In this document: one piece after another, positions 1 to 9,518 of the stretch
Position numbering within the stretch: position 1 is the stretch's first letter
Layout: the number at the start of each line of letters is the position of its first letter
NCBI GenBank assembly: GCA_902477645.1
Contig: CABSIA010000006.1
Coordinates: 1-41,971 of the forward strand
Length of the DNA: 41,971 bases
Reading direction: 5' to 3'
Origin: an uncultured Prevotella sp.
GTDB taxonomy: Bacteria; Bacteroidota; Bacteroidia; Bacteroidales; Bacteroidaceae
The notes under the pieces: generated by a model
Told to the model about the DNA's origin: nothing
Database searches by the model: none
Seen by the model: only the letters and a program-made list of their open reading frames with translations
Translations under genes and position numbers: made by a program

Positions 1-86
1 TACACATGAGGCAAAAAAGTCATCTTAGCACGTCAAATCATCTCGCAAGAAAAAACGCTGCGGAATTAAGGTAAATCAGATGTCCT

Positions 87-1352
87 ATGAAGAAAGCAAT
101 GTTACACACTAAGGTTTCCGTAAAGCTCCGTAAATCTGAGCTTCGTGAAGAATGGTATCTCTATCTGGAGGCATATCCAGTGTTTAAAGCTGGATGTGAG
201 AAACCACAGCGAGAGCGTGAGTATCTCAACCGTATCATCACCACTCCCATGTGGGACAGAACACGTCCTGCACGGCTTAATGCCAATGGAGAACAATCCT
301 TTAAACCCAAACGTGACCAGAACGGCATCATTGTCTGTCGCTCTAAACGTGACCGTGAAATCTGCATCTTTGCTGATAATGTCCGCAACCTCCGTCAACA
401 TGAGTATGACAATGCCGAACTTTACTCTGAGACAGACCAAGCTATGGTGGAGAAGATAGAGATGGGCAAGACCAACTTTATTGATTACTTTGAAAAGGTT
501 GCTGATAATCGGCATAAGAGAGGTTCAAAGTCCATCATCGTCAATTGGAATCGTGTATATGAACTTATCAAAATTTATGCTGATGGTGACTTCTTCCCAT
601 TCTCAAAGGTTACGCTGAGAATGATTGAGAGCTTCAAGACATTCTTGATGACAGCTCCACAAGGTGGTGGCAAGTCTGGTATTATATCTCAGAACACAGC
701 AGCTACATATTTCGCCATTTTCAAGGCTGCCGTGCATCAAGCTTTCATCGATGGCTATCTTGATATTGACATTGCTGCAAAGGTCAAGGGTATTCAGGAG
801 GAGGAAAGTCGACGTGAACATCTTACCATAGATGAACTGAACCTACTGGCTGCAACACCATGTGATTATCCTATGCTCAAAAAGGCAGCTTTGTTTAGTG
901 CTCTTACTGGACTTCGTCATTGCGATATAATGAAGATGAAATGGCGTGAACTATCAAAAGAAGGTGACCATTACCGCCTCAACTTCAATCAGAAGAAGAC
1001 AGGCGGAGTGGAATATATGCCAATCTCAGACCAGGCTTATCTTATTTGCGGTGAACCTAAAGCCCCGGACCAATTAGTGTTCGAGGGACTTCAGGCACCA
1101 TCATGGATAAACAAGCCTGTAAAGAAATGGGTGGAGAATGCCGGTATAAAGAAGAAAATCACGTTCCATTGTTTTAGGCACTCGTATGCAACCAATCAAC
1201 TAACCAAAGGCACAGACTTGTTTACCGTCAGTAAGATGCTTGGACATACCAATATCAAGACCACGCAGATATATGCCAAGGTGGTTGACTCCAAGAAGGA
1301 GCAAGCAGCCGATGCCATCAAACTTGTTCTTCATAGTGATGTGACGGAATAA
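87..1352 (+). CDS. Tyrosine recombinase / site-specific integrase
   Basis: A 421-aa phage-integrase-family recombinase that would cut and join DNA at the ends of the element. The N-terminal part (about 1-120) is the arm-binding-like region seen in Bacteroidetes integrases, about 125-235 is the SAM-like core-binding domain, and about 245-410 is the catalytic domain. The full catalytic set is visible: R277 (TGLRHCD), K303 or K304 (QKKT), H361 and R364 (HCFRHSYAT), H387 (GHTNI) and the nucleophile Y396 (QIYAKV). The enzyme therefore looks intact. ATG at 87 gives the longest frame; a second in-frame ATG lies 12 bases later, and no clear ribosome-binding site separates them. A strong terminator follows the stop. 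The gene reads towards the HTH and helicase genes, which have their own promoter. Confidence 0.95.
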   Translation: MKKAMLHTKVSVKLRKSELREEWYLYLEAYPVFKAGCEKPQREREYLNRIITTPMWDRTRPARLNANGEQSFKPKRDQNGIIVCRSKRDREICIFADNVRNLRQHEYDNAELYSETDQAMVEKIEMGKTNFIDYFEKVADNRHKRGSKSIIVNWNRVYELIKIYADGDFFPFSKVTLRMIESFKTFLMTAPQGGGKSGIISQNTAATYFAIFKAAVHQAFIDGYLDIDIAAKVKGIQEEESRREHLTIDELNLLAATPCDYPMLKKAALFSALTGLRHCDIMKMKWRELSKEGDHYRLNFNQKKTGGVEYMPISDQAYLICGEPKAPDQLVFEGLQAPSWINKPVKKWVENAGIKKKITFHCFRHSYATNQLTKGTDLFTVSKMLGHTNIKTTQIYAKVVDSKKEQAADAIKLVLHSDVTE

Positions 1353-1370
1353 TCACTCTTTCCCTTATCT

Positions 1371-1408
1371 GCCACTTATGCGTTATGTATAGGTGGCTTT
1401 TTCTTTTT
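1371..1408 (+). terminator. Rho-independent terminator of the integrase gene
   Basis: GCCACTTAT at 1371-1379 pairs with ATAGGTGGC at 1389-1397 (one G-T wobble, 9-base loop). It is followed at once by a T-rich tract, TTTTTCTTTTT. It lies 18 bases after the integrase stop codon. Confidence 0.85.
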
Positions 1409-1444
1409 ATTTCCCTTTTCTTTGGTTTACTTAATACGCAATGG

Positions 1445-1465
1445 CATACGGAACGCTTCCGTATG
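1445..1465. repeat. Perfect inverted repeat between integrase and HTH gene
   Basis: CATACGGAA (1445-1453), loop CGC, TTCCGTATG (1457-1465) form a perfect 9-bp palindrome with no T tract, so it is not a simple terminator. Short TACGG-type words recur nearby (near 1472 and 1568). It lies in the 344-base gap between the integrase and the HTH gene. A recombinase or regulator binding site is possible, but only the symmetry is seen. Confidence 0.55.
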
Positions 1466-1597
1466 TACTACCGTACCTTCAGAAAAATGCAGTTGTCTAT
1501 ATTAAAGTTTGTTATTAAAAATCAATCGCTTACGACTCTTATTTATTTCTTTTAATATGGTATAAGATACGGTGCAATCCTTGCCCATTTCCGCATC

Positions 1598-1628
1598 TTG
1601 TAAACATCCATAAATAACACTAATTTTG
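1598..1628 (+). promoter_or_regulatory. Bacteroidetes-type promoter for the HTH-helicase pair
   Basis: TTG at 1598-1600, a 20-base spacer, then TAATTTTG at 1621-1628 match the Bacteroidetes -33/-7 pattern (TAnnTTTG). The start codon of the HTH gene lies about 70 bases downstream. Confidence 0.6.
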
Positions 1629-1696
1629 CTGCCGAATTCAATAACGAACTTGACTGCGCAGTCATAATCCGTAACAATTTAAAAGTAAATAAACAA

Positions 1697-2098
1697 ATGG
1701 AAAATCAAAGAAAACAATCCGACAATGTGCCGACATTTGATATGATTCCGATGTTAATGGCAAACCTTCTGGAGGACAACAAAATTCTTTCTGCAAAGAT
1801 TGATGCTCTCAATAAGAAGATAGGCACGGTTACACCAGCCAACAGGAAAGGTGATGACAATGAGCGTATGGATGTGACTGAAGCACAGAGATACATTCCC
1901 GGTCATCCTGCAATCCAAACCATCTACGGATGGACTTCAAACGGTCAGATACCTTATCATAAGATTGGCAAGCGTATCTATTTCGTTAAGTCAGAACTTG
2001 ACGAATGGCTGTCTCACGGTCAGCGTAAATCAGAAGATACTCTGAACAAAGAGGCAGAAGAGTATGTAAAACGTCATCCCAAATATTCACATTATTAA
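1697..2098 (+). CDS. Excisionase-type helix-turn-helix DNA-binding protein
   Basis: A 133-aa protein. Residues about 1-50 are polar with a short coiled-coil-like stretch (ILSAKIDALNKKI). Residues about 57-112 form a MerR/excisionase-type winged helix: the series VTEAQRYI, TIYGWTSNGQIPYHKIGKRIYF and SELDEWL matches the HTH_17 pattern of a recognition helix, a wing and the closing 'KSELDEWL' helix. Proteins of this kind beside Bacteroidales integrases act as recombination directionality factors or as regulators of element genes. It is five bases upstream of the helicase-like gene, so the two are co-transcribed. The family is clear; whether it favours excision or controls transcription cannot be told here. 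Confidence 0.85.
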   Translation: MENQRKQSDNVPTFDMIPMLMANLLEDNKILSAKIDALNKKIGTVTPANRKGDDNERMDVTEAQRYIPGHPAIQTIYGWTSNGQIPYHKIGKRIYFVKSELDEWLSHGQRKSEDTLNKEAEEYVKRHPKYSHY

Positions 2099-2103
2099 TT
2101 ATT

Positions 2104-3996
2104 ATGACTATGAATATTCAAAACAAAATGTCAAAAGAGGAGTATGCTTCTCTTTTCAAAAACACGGAAATCAAAGTTGGGGATAATTGCTATTACTGCT
2201 ATTGTAAAGAAGGAGAGACAGAAATCTCGAATTTCATTATGATACCTCTTTATCTAATTCGTGATGGAGTAACTGCCACGCGTGTTTTCATTCTCCGTAA
2301 CAAACTGGGATGTGAAGTTCGAATTGAGTTCTCAATCGAGGAAATGACTGCACTTCCAAAATTTCGCATTCGTATTGAACGAGAAGTGAACTTTATGTGG
2401 TATGGAACATCTGCCAAGTTTAACAAACTCCGTGGCATTCTTTATTCAAGCATGGAGGTAATAACCAAAATATCCACACTCGGATGGCAGAAGCAGGGAT
2501 ATTATGCTTTCGGTAACGGTGTAGTATATGATGGTAATTGGTTCCCTATTGACGAAGAAGGCATTGTGCGACTCTCGTCTTCATTGGGTTCTTTCTATCT
2601 CCCTGCTTTCTCTAAGATGAATGAGGATAATGCGGACAAATTTCTATTTGAGCAGAAGTTTGTTCACCATGCCGAAAGCACAGTACGCTTTTATGCCTTT
2701 GCCAGCCAAATGATTGTTGTATATGGAGAGAATGCCATTATAGGCATTTGTTACATCATCGTGTGTCTGTTTCGTGACATCATCATCCGATATAGACGAG
2801 AGTTCCCTTCCCTATTTTTATTTGGTCCCAAAGGAACTGGTAAAACAGCTTTCGGTGAATTGCTGCAAAGTCCATTCATCTATTGTGGTGATCATCCCAA
2901 CCTGCGCACATCTACCATGCCGAGCCTTGCCATTGTGCTTTCTCAGGCTGAGAATGCAATGATGCATCTTGATGAATACAAAAATGACATAGATGTGGAG
3001 AAAGTTGAGCTATTGAAAGGCTTGTGGGACTGCCAAGGACGTAGCAAGTTGGATATGGAGACCCATAAGCGTGAGCAGTCAAAAGTTCTTAGTGGTGTAA
3101 TCGTCAGCGGTCAGGAGAAACCAACCGTTGATATCGCTCTATATTCTCGTCAGTGTGTTTTACCATTTCACAAAGATACTCATACCGTAGAGGAAAAAGC
3201 TAACTTCCGAATCTTGAAAGATTACGAGCATGAAGGAACTTCATACGTTGTTGTCGAGCTCTTGCAGATACGAAAACAGTTTGAACATTCGTATGCATCA
3301 TGCTATGAACAAGCCGTAAAGGATATATGTTCAGCCATAACTTATAGTATCGACGAGCGCATTCTCCACAACTGGTCAGTAATCCTTGCATCCTTTATGG
3401 CTTCGTGTGACCATATCAAGTTCCCGTTCTCATACTGTCAGGTATTCCAAACCGTCATTAGTGGTGTTGAATATCAGAATGAGGAATGTTTGCACAGCAA
3501 TGAACTGAGTATATTCTGGAAGACTGTTGACTATCTCAAACAAGATAATCAAATCTTCGGTCTCTGTGATTATCGTATTCACGAATACACATCATTGAAA
3601 GTTGATATCAAGATTGATGGGAAAAGACAATCAGTCACACGTAATTTTGGCAGTTCAAAGAAAATTCTGATGATACCTACTAACAGCAGACTCTTTGCCT
3701 TGTACACGCTGCACCTCCAGAGAACTCATGAGAAGGTTATCCCAGAGAACACTCTGAAATATTACATTGAAAACTCCCCAGAGTATATTGGCAAAATGAA
3801 TAGCGTACGTTTCGCATCCATAGAGAATGTAAAGGACTGGCCTCGGCAGTACGAGCTGAAGATACCGAACTGCCAGCCACGTCTGAGTGAGAAACCGGTA
3901 CAGGCATTCTGCCTCGACTTCGATGCCGTAGAGGCTGCATATGGAACAAATCTCTACTCCGATTACATGGGCTTTGATTTAATCCACACTTCGTGA
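2104..3996 (+). CDS. P-loop ATPase, helicase/primase-like protein of the mobile element
   Basis: A 630-aa protein. The N-terminal 230 residues have no motif I recognise. A Walker A motif GPKGTGKT is at 241-248. A Walker B-like HLDEY at about 288-292 follows, and a SGQEKPTVD/SRQC segment (about residues 338-355) resembles the sensor region of the DUF927/superfamily-3-like ATPases carried by phage-like and integrative elements. The likely job is unwinding or replicating the excised element, but no primase motif is evident. It follows the HTH gene by five bases and is followed directly by three 9-bp iterons, which fits an initiator or helicase with its origin. ATG codons at 2104 and 2110 are both possible starts. 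The exact family assignment is uncertain. Confidence 0.7.
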   Translation: MTMNIQNKMSKEEYASLFKNTEIKVGDNCYYCYCKEGETEISNFIMIPLYLIRDGVTATRVFILRNKLGCEVRIEFSIEEMTALPKFRIRIEREVNFMWYGTSAKFNKLRGILYSSMEVITKISTLGWQKQGYYAFGNGVVYDGNWFPIDEEGIVRLSSSLGSFYLPAFSKMNEDNADKFLFEQKFVHHAESTVRFYAFASQMIVVYGENAIIGICYIIVCLFRDIIIRYRREFPSLFLFGPKGTGKTAFGELLQSPFIYCGDHPNLRTSTMPSLAIVLSQAENAMMHLDEYKNDIDVEKVELLKGLWDCQGRSKLDMETHKREQSKVLSGVIVSGQEKPTVDIALYSRQCVLPFHKDTHTVEEKANFRILKDYEHEGTSYVVVELLQIRKQFEHSYASCYEQAVKDICSAITYSIDERILHNWSVILASFMASCDHIKFPFSYCQVFQTVISGVEYQNEECLHSNELSIFWKTVDYLKQDNQIFGLCDYRIHEYTSLKVDIKIDGKRQSVTRNFGSSKKILMIPTNSRLFALYTLHLQRTHEKVIPENTLKYYIENSPEYIGKMNSVRFASIENVKDWPRQYELKIPNCQPRLSEKPVQAFCLDFDAVEAAYGTNLYSDYMGFDLIHTS

Positions 3997-4001
3997 TTGC
4001 A

Positions 4002-4028
4002 TCTACACTTTCTACAATATCTACAATA
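4002..4028. repeat. Three tandem 9-bp iterons
   Basis: The unit TCTACA plus three bases occurs head to tail three times: TCTACACTT (4002-4010), TCTACAATA (4011-4019) and TCTACAATA (4020-4028). It begins five bases after the helicase-like stop codon and is followed by a very AT-rich stretch. Iterons next to a replication-type gene suggest an origin or initiator-binding site; this role is inferred. Confidence 0.6.
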
Positions 4029-4098
4029 TTGATATACAATTATTTATCTAATAATAACTATATATACAAATGAAACTTCTCTTCAACTTAAAATCTTC

Positions 4099-4278
4099 TT
4101 TTCCCTTTTTTAAAAATAAGGGAAAAAGAAAAACGAGCTTGCTCGTAACTCACTAATAACAGCAGTGCAAACATACTTAATATGACACGTTTTATAAAAA
4201 CGGGTAGCCTAATACCCATTAACATTCGTTAAGGGTTTAGGCTGCCACTCCAAAGGAGTTCCAAAGGGGAGCAAGCTC
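4099..4278. repeat. Cluster of inverted repeats between convergent genes
   Basis: The 313-base gap between the helicase-like gene and the RhuM gene holds several symmetric sequences. TTTTCCCTT (4099-4107) pairs with AAGGGAAAA (4118-4126). ACGAGC (4133-4138) pairs with GCTCGT (4141-4146). The word GAGCTTGCTC (4135-4144) returns as its reverse complement GAGCAAGCTC at 4269-4278. The terminator hairpin listed separately lies between them. No ORF is credible here. With the iterons, this may be the replication or transfer origin region of the element. Confidence 0.5.
4196..4243 (-). terminator. Terminator of the minus-strand defence operon
   Basis: On the minus strand, AGCCTAA and ACCC with an inner TTAAC/GTTAA pairing form a long hairpin (4206-4243) with one bulged base. 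It is followed after a few bases by TTTTT (4196-4200). It lies about 65 bases beyond the RhuM stop codon, the end of the five-gene operon. Confidence 0.6.
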
Positions 4279-4309
4279 TGGCAGAATTAAGCATTCAACC
4301 CCATACATC

Positions 4310-5332
4310 TTAATCATTTTCAAAGTCTGGCAAATCATTGCTGGCCAATCGGTCGAAGTCAGAGCGGAAGAGACGGTCTTGTATAACTCTGTACTTTTCA
4401 AATTCAGATTCTGCATATTCCTTGGCAGCTTCAGCAGTTACCTTTCCTGCATCTTGTAAGATTTCACGGTCTGTGGCATCAAGGAACTTGTCTATACGTT
4501 TCTCCCAATCTTCCATAGTCATGGGAATATGACGTTCTGCCATATCTTTAGCAATATCAAGGTAAGCGTTGACAAGACGTCCCATTGCCTGCAGTTCGTT
4601 TTCTTTCAGATAATTCTTTGCTATAGATACATCAGTCTTGATAATCTTACCATCTGGTGCCTTCGCCCATGTGGTCAGTCCCATGTGTTCCTTCTCCGCA
4701 TTAGCACGCTCAACGATAAGCTCTGCAGCAGTATGTCCATGTATGGCATAATGCATCTTATTCTGCACCTTCTTGAAAAAACGTCTAGTGATTGGAGCCT
4801 CCTTGTTATAGTCTATTGCCGTTGCGTAAATGTCTGTTAGTTTTTGATAGAAGTTGCGCTCAGACATACGTATCTCACGGATTTCCTCCAATAGTTGCTC
4901 GAAGTAATCCACACTAATGAAAGAGCCATTCTCCATACGCTTCTTATCGATGACATAACCACGGATGGCGAATTGTCTTATTACATATGTACACCACTGA
5001 CGGAATTGTGTGGCACGGATGGAGTTGACACGATATCCAACAGAGATTATAGCATCGAGGTTGTAGAACTTTGTAAGATAGTTCTTACCATCAGCAGCAG
5101 TTGCCGAGATTTTCTCGGTAACTGAATCTTCGACAAGTTCTTCACTTTTGAATATATTTTTCAAGTGTAGTCCTATATTATCTGTAGAGCAATCAAACAA
5201 TGTTGCCATTGCCTTCTGTGTAGCCCACACGGTCTCATCTTTATACAGTACTTGTATTCCTTCTTCTTTCCCTGTAGCCACAAATGTCAGGAACTCTGCT
5301 GTACTATTTCGTATTTCAAATTTCTTTGCCAT
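4310..5332 (-). CDS. RhuM-family protein
   Basis: A 340-aa protein that I recognise as the virulence RhuM family. The N-terminal segment (about 20-130) carries the typical words VWATQKAMATLFDCS, VGYRVNSIRATQFRQW and FAIRGYVIDKKR. The C-terminal half (about 150-330) is helical and charged. The family was first named in Salmonella pathogenicity island 3 and is common next to restriction and other defence genes; its biochemical activity is not established. The N-terminal part resembles the DNA-binding or antirepressor-like modules of mobile-element proteins. It is the last gene of the five-gene operon, 45 bases after the STAND gene, with a terminator behind it. It could be a working part of the system or cargo. 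Confidence 0.85.
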   Translation of the reverse strand: MAKKFEIRNSTAEFLTFVATGKEEGIQVLYKDETVWATQKAMATLFDCSTDNIGLHLKNIFKSEELVEDSVTEKISATAADGKNYLTKFYNLDAIISVGYRVNSIRATQFRQWCTYVIRQFAIRGYVIDKKRMENGSFISVDYFEQLLEEIREIRMSERNFYQKLTDIYATAIDYNKEAPITRRFFKKVQNKMHYAIHGHTAAELIVERANAEKEHMGLTTWAKAPDGKIIKTDVSIAKNYLKENELQAMGRLVNAYLDIAKDMAERHIPMTMEDWEKRIDKFLDATDREILQDAGKVTAEAAKEYAESEFEKYRVIQDRLFRSDFDRLASNDLPDFEND

Positions 5333-5377
5333 AATTTCAGCTAAACGTGTATTTGTTAAATAGAAAATTTATAGTCA

Positions 5378-8300
5378 CTATCTCTCATTTGTCGCTCTTA
5401 AACATCCCATTACTTTGCCTTCTTCATCTAGTGTATAAGTACCACTCACGACAAGCCACATAGGAAGATTAGGCATTTTATTATAACCATGTAATCCTAT
5501 GATATTTTTTTCACCAAGAACATACCACAATATTTTCTTGTGATTCGTCTTGAGATAATCCAATAGTGGTTTCTTCCTAACTAAAAGATAATTTTTTGAC
5601 AGCTCCACTGCTCCTGCATCAAAACATATTGTTTTGCCATCTTTATCTAAGAAGGCTCCTTCCTCGTCTCCATATTGCATCCCAAGACCATCAAATAATT
5701 GTTTTGAAGGCATAAGACAGTAAAAGGCAGTTTCTTTAGAATGGTCTTCTTCTGCCTCCCACAAATAACCGATTGTGGTAACCTCTGTATGAGTTATGAA
5801 CCGATTCGCTTTCCTATCATATATATCCCTTTTTGTTAGTCCTTCAATATCAAAATATTTATATGCTGGTGACCAGTAATATTCACGATAAAATAATTCG
5901 TACCTGTCAGAGCATTCGGGCATCCATCTCCCTCCAAAATTTTGCTTTGAAGCCCATTCATAAACAAGAGGCAATTCATCTTCATTAATGATACAACTTC
6001 TTACTTGATACCAAAGTTTTTTGTATATATCACCTTTCCCATGTGGTTCATTCCAAGTAGGATAACATTCCAATGCAAGCCAACCACATCCCTCGTCATC
6101 TGTTAATTCTATAATTGGCTCGGCTGCAGGAATATCATCTTTTATAGTAAGCCAATCAGATATGTCATGCTCCCAATTATTATATTTTCCCCCATTCCAC
6201 CAAAAATTTTCTTTGAGAACTATTTCTTGACTATTCTCATTTACTCGAATAAGAGTTGTTGGATCTATATCCCGAACAGCAGGTTCCCAAGTCCCCTCAT
6301 ATTCTACGGCATTATTACTCCATGAATGTTCTATTTTTTCGACATTATCTGCTACACGAGCTAACAATTCATGTAAGACCAACCACTGATATTTCTTGCC
6401 AATTCGTTCATTTGGTATAGTTGAGCGCCCTCTACCAGAACCAATTTTCTTGTCAAATTCACCATGCTTCTCTTCTCTGTACCCATACTTATCAATAATA
6501 AGCTTTATTGCTACATTACTCAGACTTTCTGCGTCAATTTTCCAGTTGCTCAATGCGCTTTGAAATGTATATCTTCCAAAATCTCCATAAAGACCTATGC
6601 CTGAATGTTCTGTAAACATTGAGGTAATCATGTTACACATACCTGGAGAACTCTTGTATTCTCCACATTCATCTAATATCCCTTTTATTTCCTCGTCAGA
6701 CACAGGGGTAAAATCAAAAGAACTATTGTATGGTGGTCGTATCTTTTTAATATCAATACTCAGTTTTTCTCCTATAGAGATAGCGTATTCTATAATATTC
6801 CGTGCATAGTCACGCAACAAGATATGAGGATAGACTTCACACTCAACATAAAAAACCGAAGAATAAATGTATTCACACAAACTTGCCAAATGTTCTTTTG
6901 ATTTTGACCTCACTGCACAACCTAATGCTACCCCATAAAGTCTTTCATGAATATATGGGTCATCTATTTTTGAAAACTTCTCCAATAGAAATATAAGTAC
7001 CTGCATCCTATTATGCAAAAGTTGTACGAGGGCTTTAGTTGCTGTGTCTCTTAGCTGCCGATTTGTACTTGCTAAGAACCAAGAGAGTAAAGTTGCTCCT
7101 AACTCTACTGTTTTTTCATCCATATTAACCCTATCGCTTTCATCCCATGTCCAATTAATGATATCTTCTATTATTTTTTCTTGACTACCATAAATGCGAT
7201 ATAATGTAGGAATCCACTTGGCATCCCTGTCCGCTAACGGCATTGGTGCAAGCATTTTGTGAAGATAATCAGCGTTATAATAGTTTCCTGCATTAAATGC
7301 AACCTTCATAACGGTTCGGACAAAGTTATCTCTAAATTGTTCTTCACTTAGGAATTCGGCAAAATAAGTATCGAGATGTGAACCTATAGTCTCCTCTTCT
7401 CTCCAAATTAAGCTTGAAAGAACCGCATTTATAACAACTTTATTACTACGTAATTCTGCTAATGAATCATATAATTCTATCCCCTTACGTTCTGGCAATA
7501 AAATTGCTAGTGATTCCAATAAGCCACTAACCATATAAGGAGATTTTATAGTCAGTACATATTCTTCTAAGACTTTTTCATCAAATTTATATTTGTCTAT
7601 AAGATATTCTGCTTGAAGAACATTCTCAAATCGCTCATACGCAAGATATATGAACTCCTCGTATTTACCAGCGGTATTTAGAAAAACATTTTTACAAAAC
7701 ACACCTTCTGAAATCAAGCGATCCAACAGTTCACCCTCGCTAAAAGAGCGAGGATAAATTTCTGAAAATATTTCCATAGCTGCGTCTACTGGCATTTCAT
7801 GCTTTTTTTCGTCAATTGTGTATTCTATAAACTTACAGACAGCTTTCTCTACGCATTTTATCGATGAAGAGCAATTCTTGTTTTTTCTAATAGATTTTTC
7901 TATACCATCAAAAAATAAAGTCATTACCGAGGTTATGCCCTTTATCCCATCTGGTATTCTTCTGTAGTCATTTCTCCTCAATCCTTCACAGAACAAATGC
8001 AAAAATAAAGGATTACTGAATTCAGGATTGAGTAGTGGAACAGAAGGATACAATATGTCATATTCCTTAAAATAGAGTTTTACCGCCTTTTGTGTATTAG
8101 TTCCAAAACCATAATGCCTTGTCCATACACAGTAATCACTCCCAAATTCATCCCATGGAAGTATCGCGGGTTGATATGATGCACGTATACTCAAAACAAG
8201 TCCAAGCCATGGATGCTGTCGAATTTTACTAATAAAACTACGGATATTATTTTGCCAAATATTTAGTCCATGTCCTTCATTTATAGCATCTACAAAGATG

Positions 8301-9508
8301 ATAATGCGGTGTCCTGTAACTTCAGCTTTTGCTTCAAGCATCTCCAACAATTCATCCGAAGAACCGCTAAAATAAAGCATTCTTGCCATTTGAATGAAAG
8401 GATCTTCATCGGTAATGAACTTCTGCCCTAAGAAAAGCAGACTAAACTGTTTTTCTTTTTCTCTTCTTTGTACAACATCAGCTAATAGGTGTGACTTTCC
8501 TACTCCTGCATCCCCTTCTAATATTAAGATTGGGTCGTTTATCAACTTTACTATATCTTGGTGTAAGGCATTGTAAATTTGCAAGATATCTACACTTAAC
8601 CCATATAAATTACGTGATGCGTTTTTCTCTATCTCTGTAGCTCTTTCTTTAGCGACAATTTCGTTAGAGATATCTTGAATGGATTCTGCTAGTGATAACA
8701 ATGACGTTAAGAATCCTTCAAGAGTTATTTTATCTATACCAACAATATTAATACTTCTTATTTGATTATTTTCTATCCGAACATTTTCGATTAAATCTAG
8801 TATATTTTTACAGAACTTATTTTTCTCAATTTTTCTACACGTATACTCTACCTTTTTCACTACATTATCAAATAATACACACAGAGCTTTTCCTCGTGAT
8901 AGCACTTCAAAATATTGAAGAGGCTCAACTTCAACATTTAGTTCGGGAGTATAACGTTTGCCTAAATCTTTTATGGAGTTCACATTAAATTGCACAAAAT
9001 AGTCATCAGTAAATTCTTGCTTTCCAAACCAAAATCTAAGCATACCTTGGTTGGAATTTCTTTGAAGCCTTTTAAGCAAATCTGATGTCCACCAAAATTC
9101 AAAAACGACATTAGGATTTATCTTAGTCCATCTTTCAATATAGCTGGCAATTCGGTCTTTCATACTCTTTCTGCCTGTGGTATGAGCTGCTGATGGATCT
9201 GTAGGCACAGCTATAATATACCTCCTTAGATTTGGATAGGCTTTTATCGCCTCTTTTACAGAGCCGTCTATCTGTTGATACTGTGAACTGTCAAAAGCCT
9301 TGCAGAAATATTTAGCCTGCCATGCCACAACGCTTCCATCTTCAAGAATCCAATAGCATTCCACTCCTCCATCGGGTTTTCCATTACGTTCAAATCTCTT
9401 TGCACATGGTATCTCCTCTTTGCGTGCGAGTTGACAAACAAATTCTTCGAAACCGTCATTTGCAGTTCCGTTTATGGGTCTAATATTATTGAAGTCAATA
9501 TTCAACAT
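5378..9508 (-). CDS. Large STAND ATPase with N-terminal PD-(D/E)XK nuclease domain (Avs-like)
   Basis: A 1376-aa protein. Residues about 15-160 look like a Mrr/Cap4-type restriction-endonuclease fold: E21/E22, then D46 in GKPDGGVE, then Q64-A65-K66 in VAWQAKY. A P-loop NTPase follows with Walker A GDAGVGKS at 332-339 and Walker B IIIFVDAINEG with D407. The rest, to the C-terminus, is long, leucine-rich and helical in its first part, as in STAND sensor arms, and ends in a tryptophan-rich region I do not recognise. Nuclease-STAND-sensor is the architecture of Avs (AVAST) anti-phage proteins, which recognise phage proteins, oligomerise and cut DNA. The membership of a named Avs type is not shown. 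It begins 10 bases after the McrC-like gene, so it is part of the same operon. Its codons are distinctly AT-rich. Confidence 0.8.
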   Translation of the reverse strand: MLNIDFNNIRPINGTANDGFEEFVCQLARKEEIPCAKRFERNGKPDGGVECYWILEDGSVVAWQAKYFCKAFDSSQYQQIDGSVKEAIKAYPNLRRYIIAVPTDPSAAHTTGRKSMKDRIASYIERWTKINPNVVFEFWWTSDLLKRLQRNSNQGMLRFWFGKQEFTDDYFVQFNVNSIKDLGKRYTPELNVEVEPLQYFEVLSRGKALCVLFDNVVKKVEYTCRKIEKNKFCKNILDLIENVRIENNQIRSINIVGIDKITLEGFLTSLLSLAESIQDISNEIVAKERATEIEKNASRNLYGLSVDILQIYNALHQDIVKLINDPILILEGDAGVGKSHLLADVVQRREKEKQFSLLFLGQKFITDEDPFIQMARMLYFSGSSDELLEMLEAKAEVTGHRIIIFVDAINEGHGLNIWQNNIRSFISKIRQHPWLGLVLSIRASYQPAILPWDEFGSDYCVWTRHYGFGTNTQKAVKLYFKEYDILYPSVPLLNPEFSNPLFLHLFCEGLRRNDYRRIPDGIKGITSVMTLFFDGIEKSIRKNKNCSSSIKCVEKAVCKFIEYTIDEKKHEMPVDAAMEIFSEIYPRSFSEGELLDRLISEGVFCKNVFLNTAGKYEEFIYLAYERFENVLQAEYLIDKYKFDEKVLEEYVLTIKSPYMVSGLLESLAILLPERKGIELYDSLAELRSNKVVINAVLSSLIWREEETIGSHLDTYFAEFLSEEQFRDNFVRTVMKVAFNAGNYYNADYLHKMLAPMPLADRDAKWIPTLYRIYGSQEKIIEDIINWTWDESDRVNMDEKTVELGATLLSWFLASTNRQLRDTATKALVQLLHNRMQVLIFLLEKFSKIDDPYIHERLYGVALGCAVRSKSKEHLASLCEYIYSSVFYVECEVYPHILLRDYARNIIEYAISIGEKLSIDIKKIRPPYNSSFDFTPVSDEEIKGILDECGEYKSSPGMCNMITSMFTEHSGIGLYGDFGRYTFQSALSNWKIDAESLSNVAIKLIIDKYGYREEKHGEFDKKIGSGRGRSTIPNERIGKKYQWLVLHELLARVADNVEKIEHSWSNNAVEYEGTWEPAVRDIDPTTLIRVNENSQEIVLKENFWWNGGKYNNWEHDISDWLTIKDDIPAAEPIIELTDDEGCGWLALECYPTWNEPHGKGDIYKKLWYQVRSCIINEDELPLVYEWASKQNFGGRWMPECSDRYELFYREYYWSPAYKYFDIEGLTKRDIYDRKANRFITHTEVTTIGYLWEAEEDHSKETAFYCLMPSKQLFDGLGMQYGDEEGAFLDKDGKTICFDAGAVELSKNYLLVRKKPLLDYLKTNHKKILWYVLGEKNIIGLHGYNKMPNLPMWLVVSGTYTLDEEGKVMGCLRATNER

Positions 9509-9518
9509 TTTACAACAT

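Noticed and set aside
4310..5332. RhuM with a neighbouring gene as a toxin-antitoxin pair
   Set aside because: No small partner gene is next to it; the adjacent gene is the large STAND protein.
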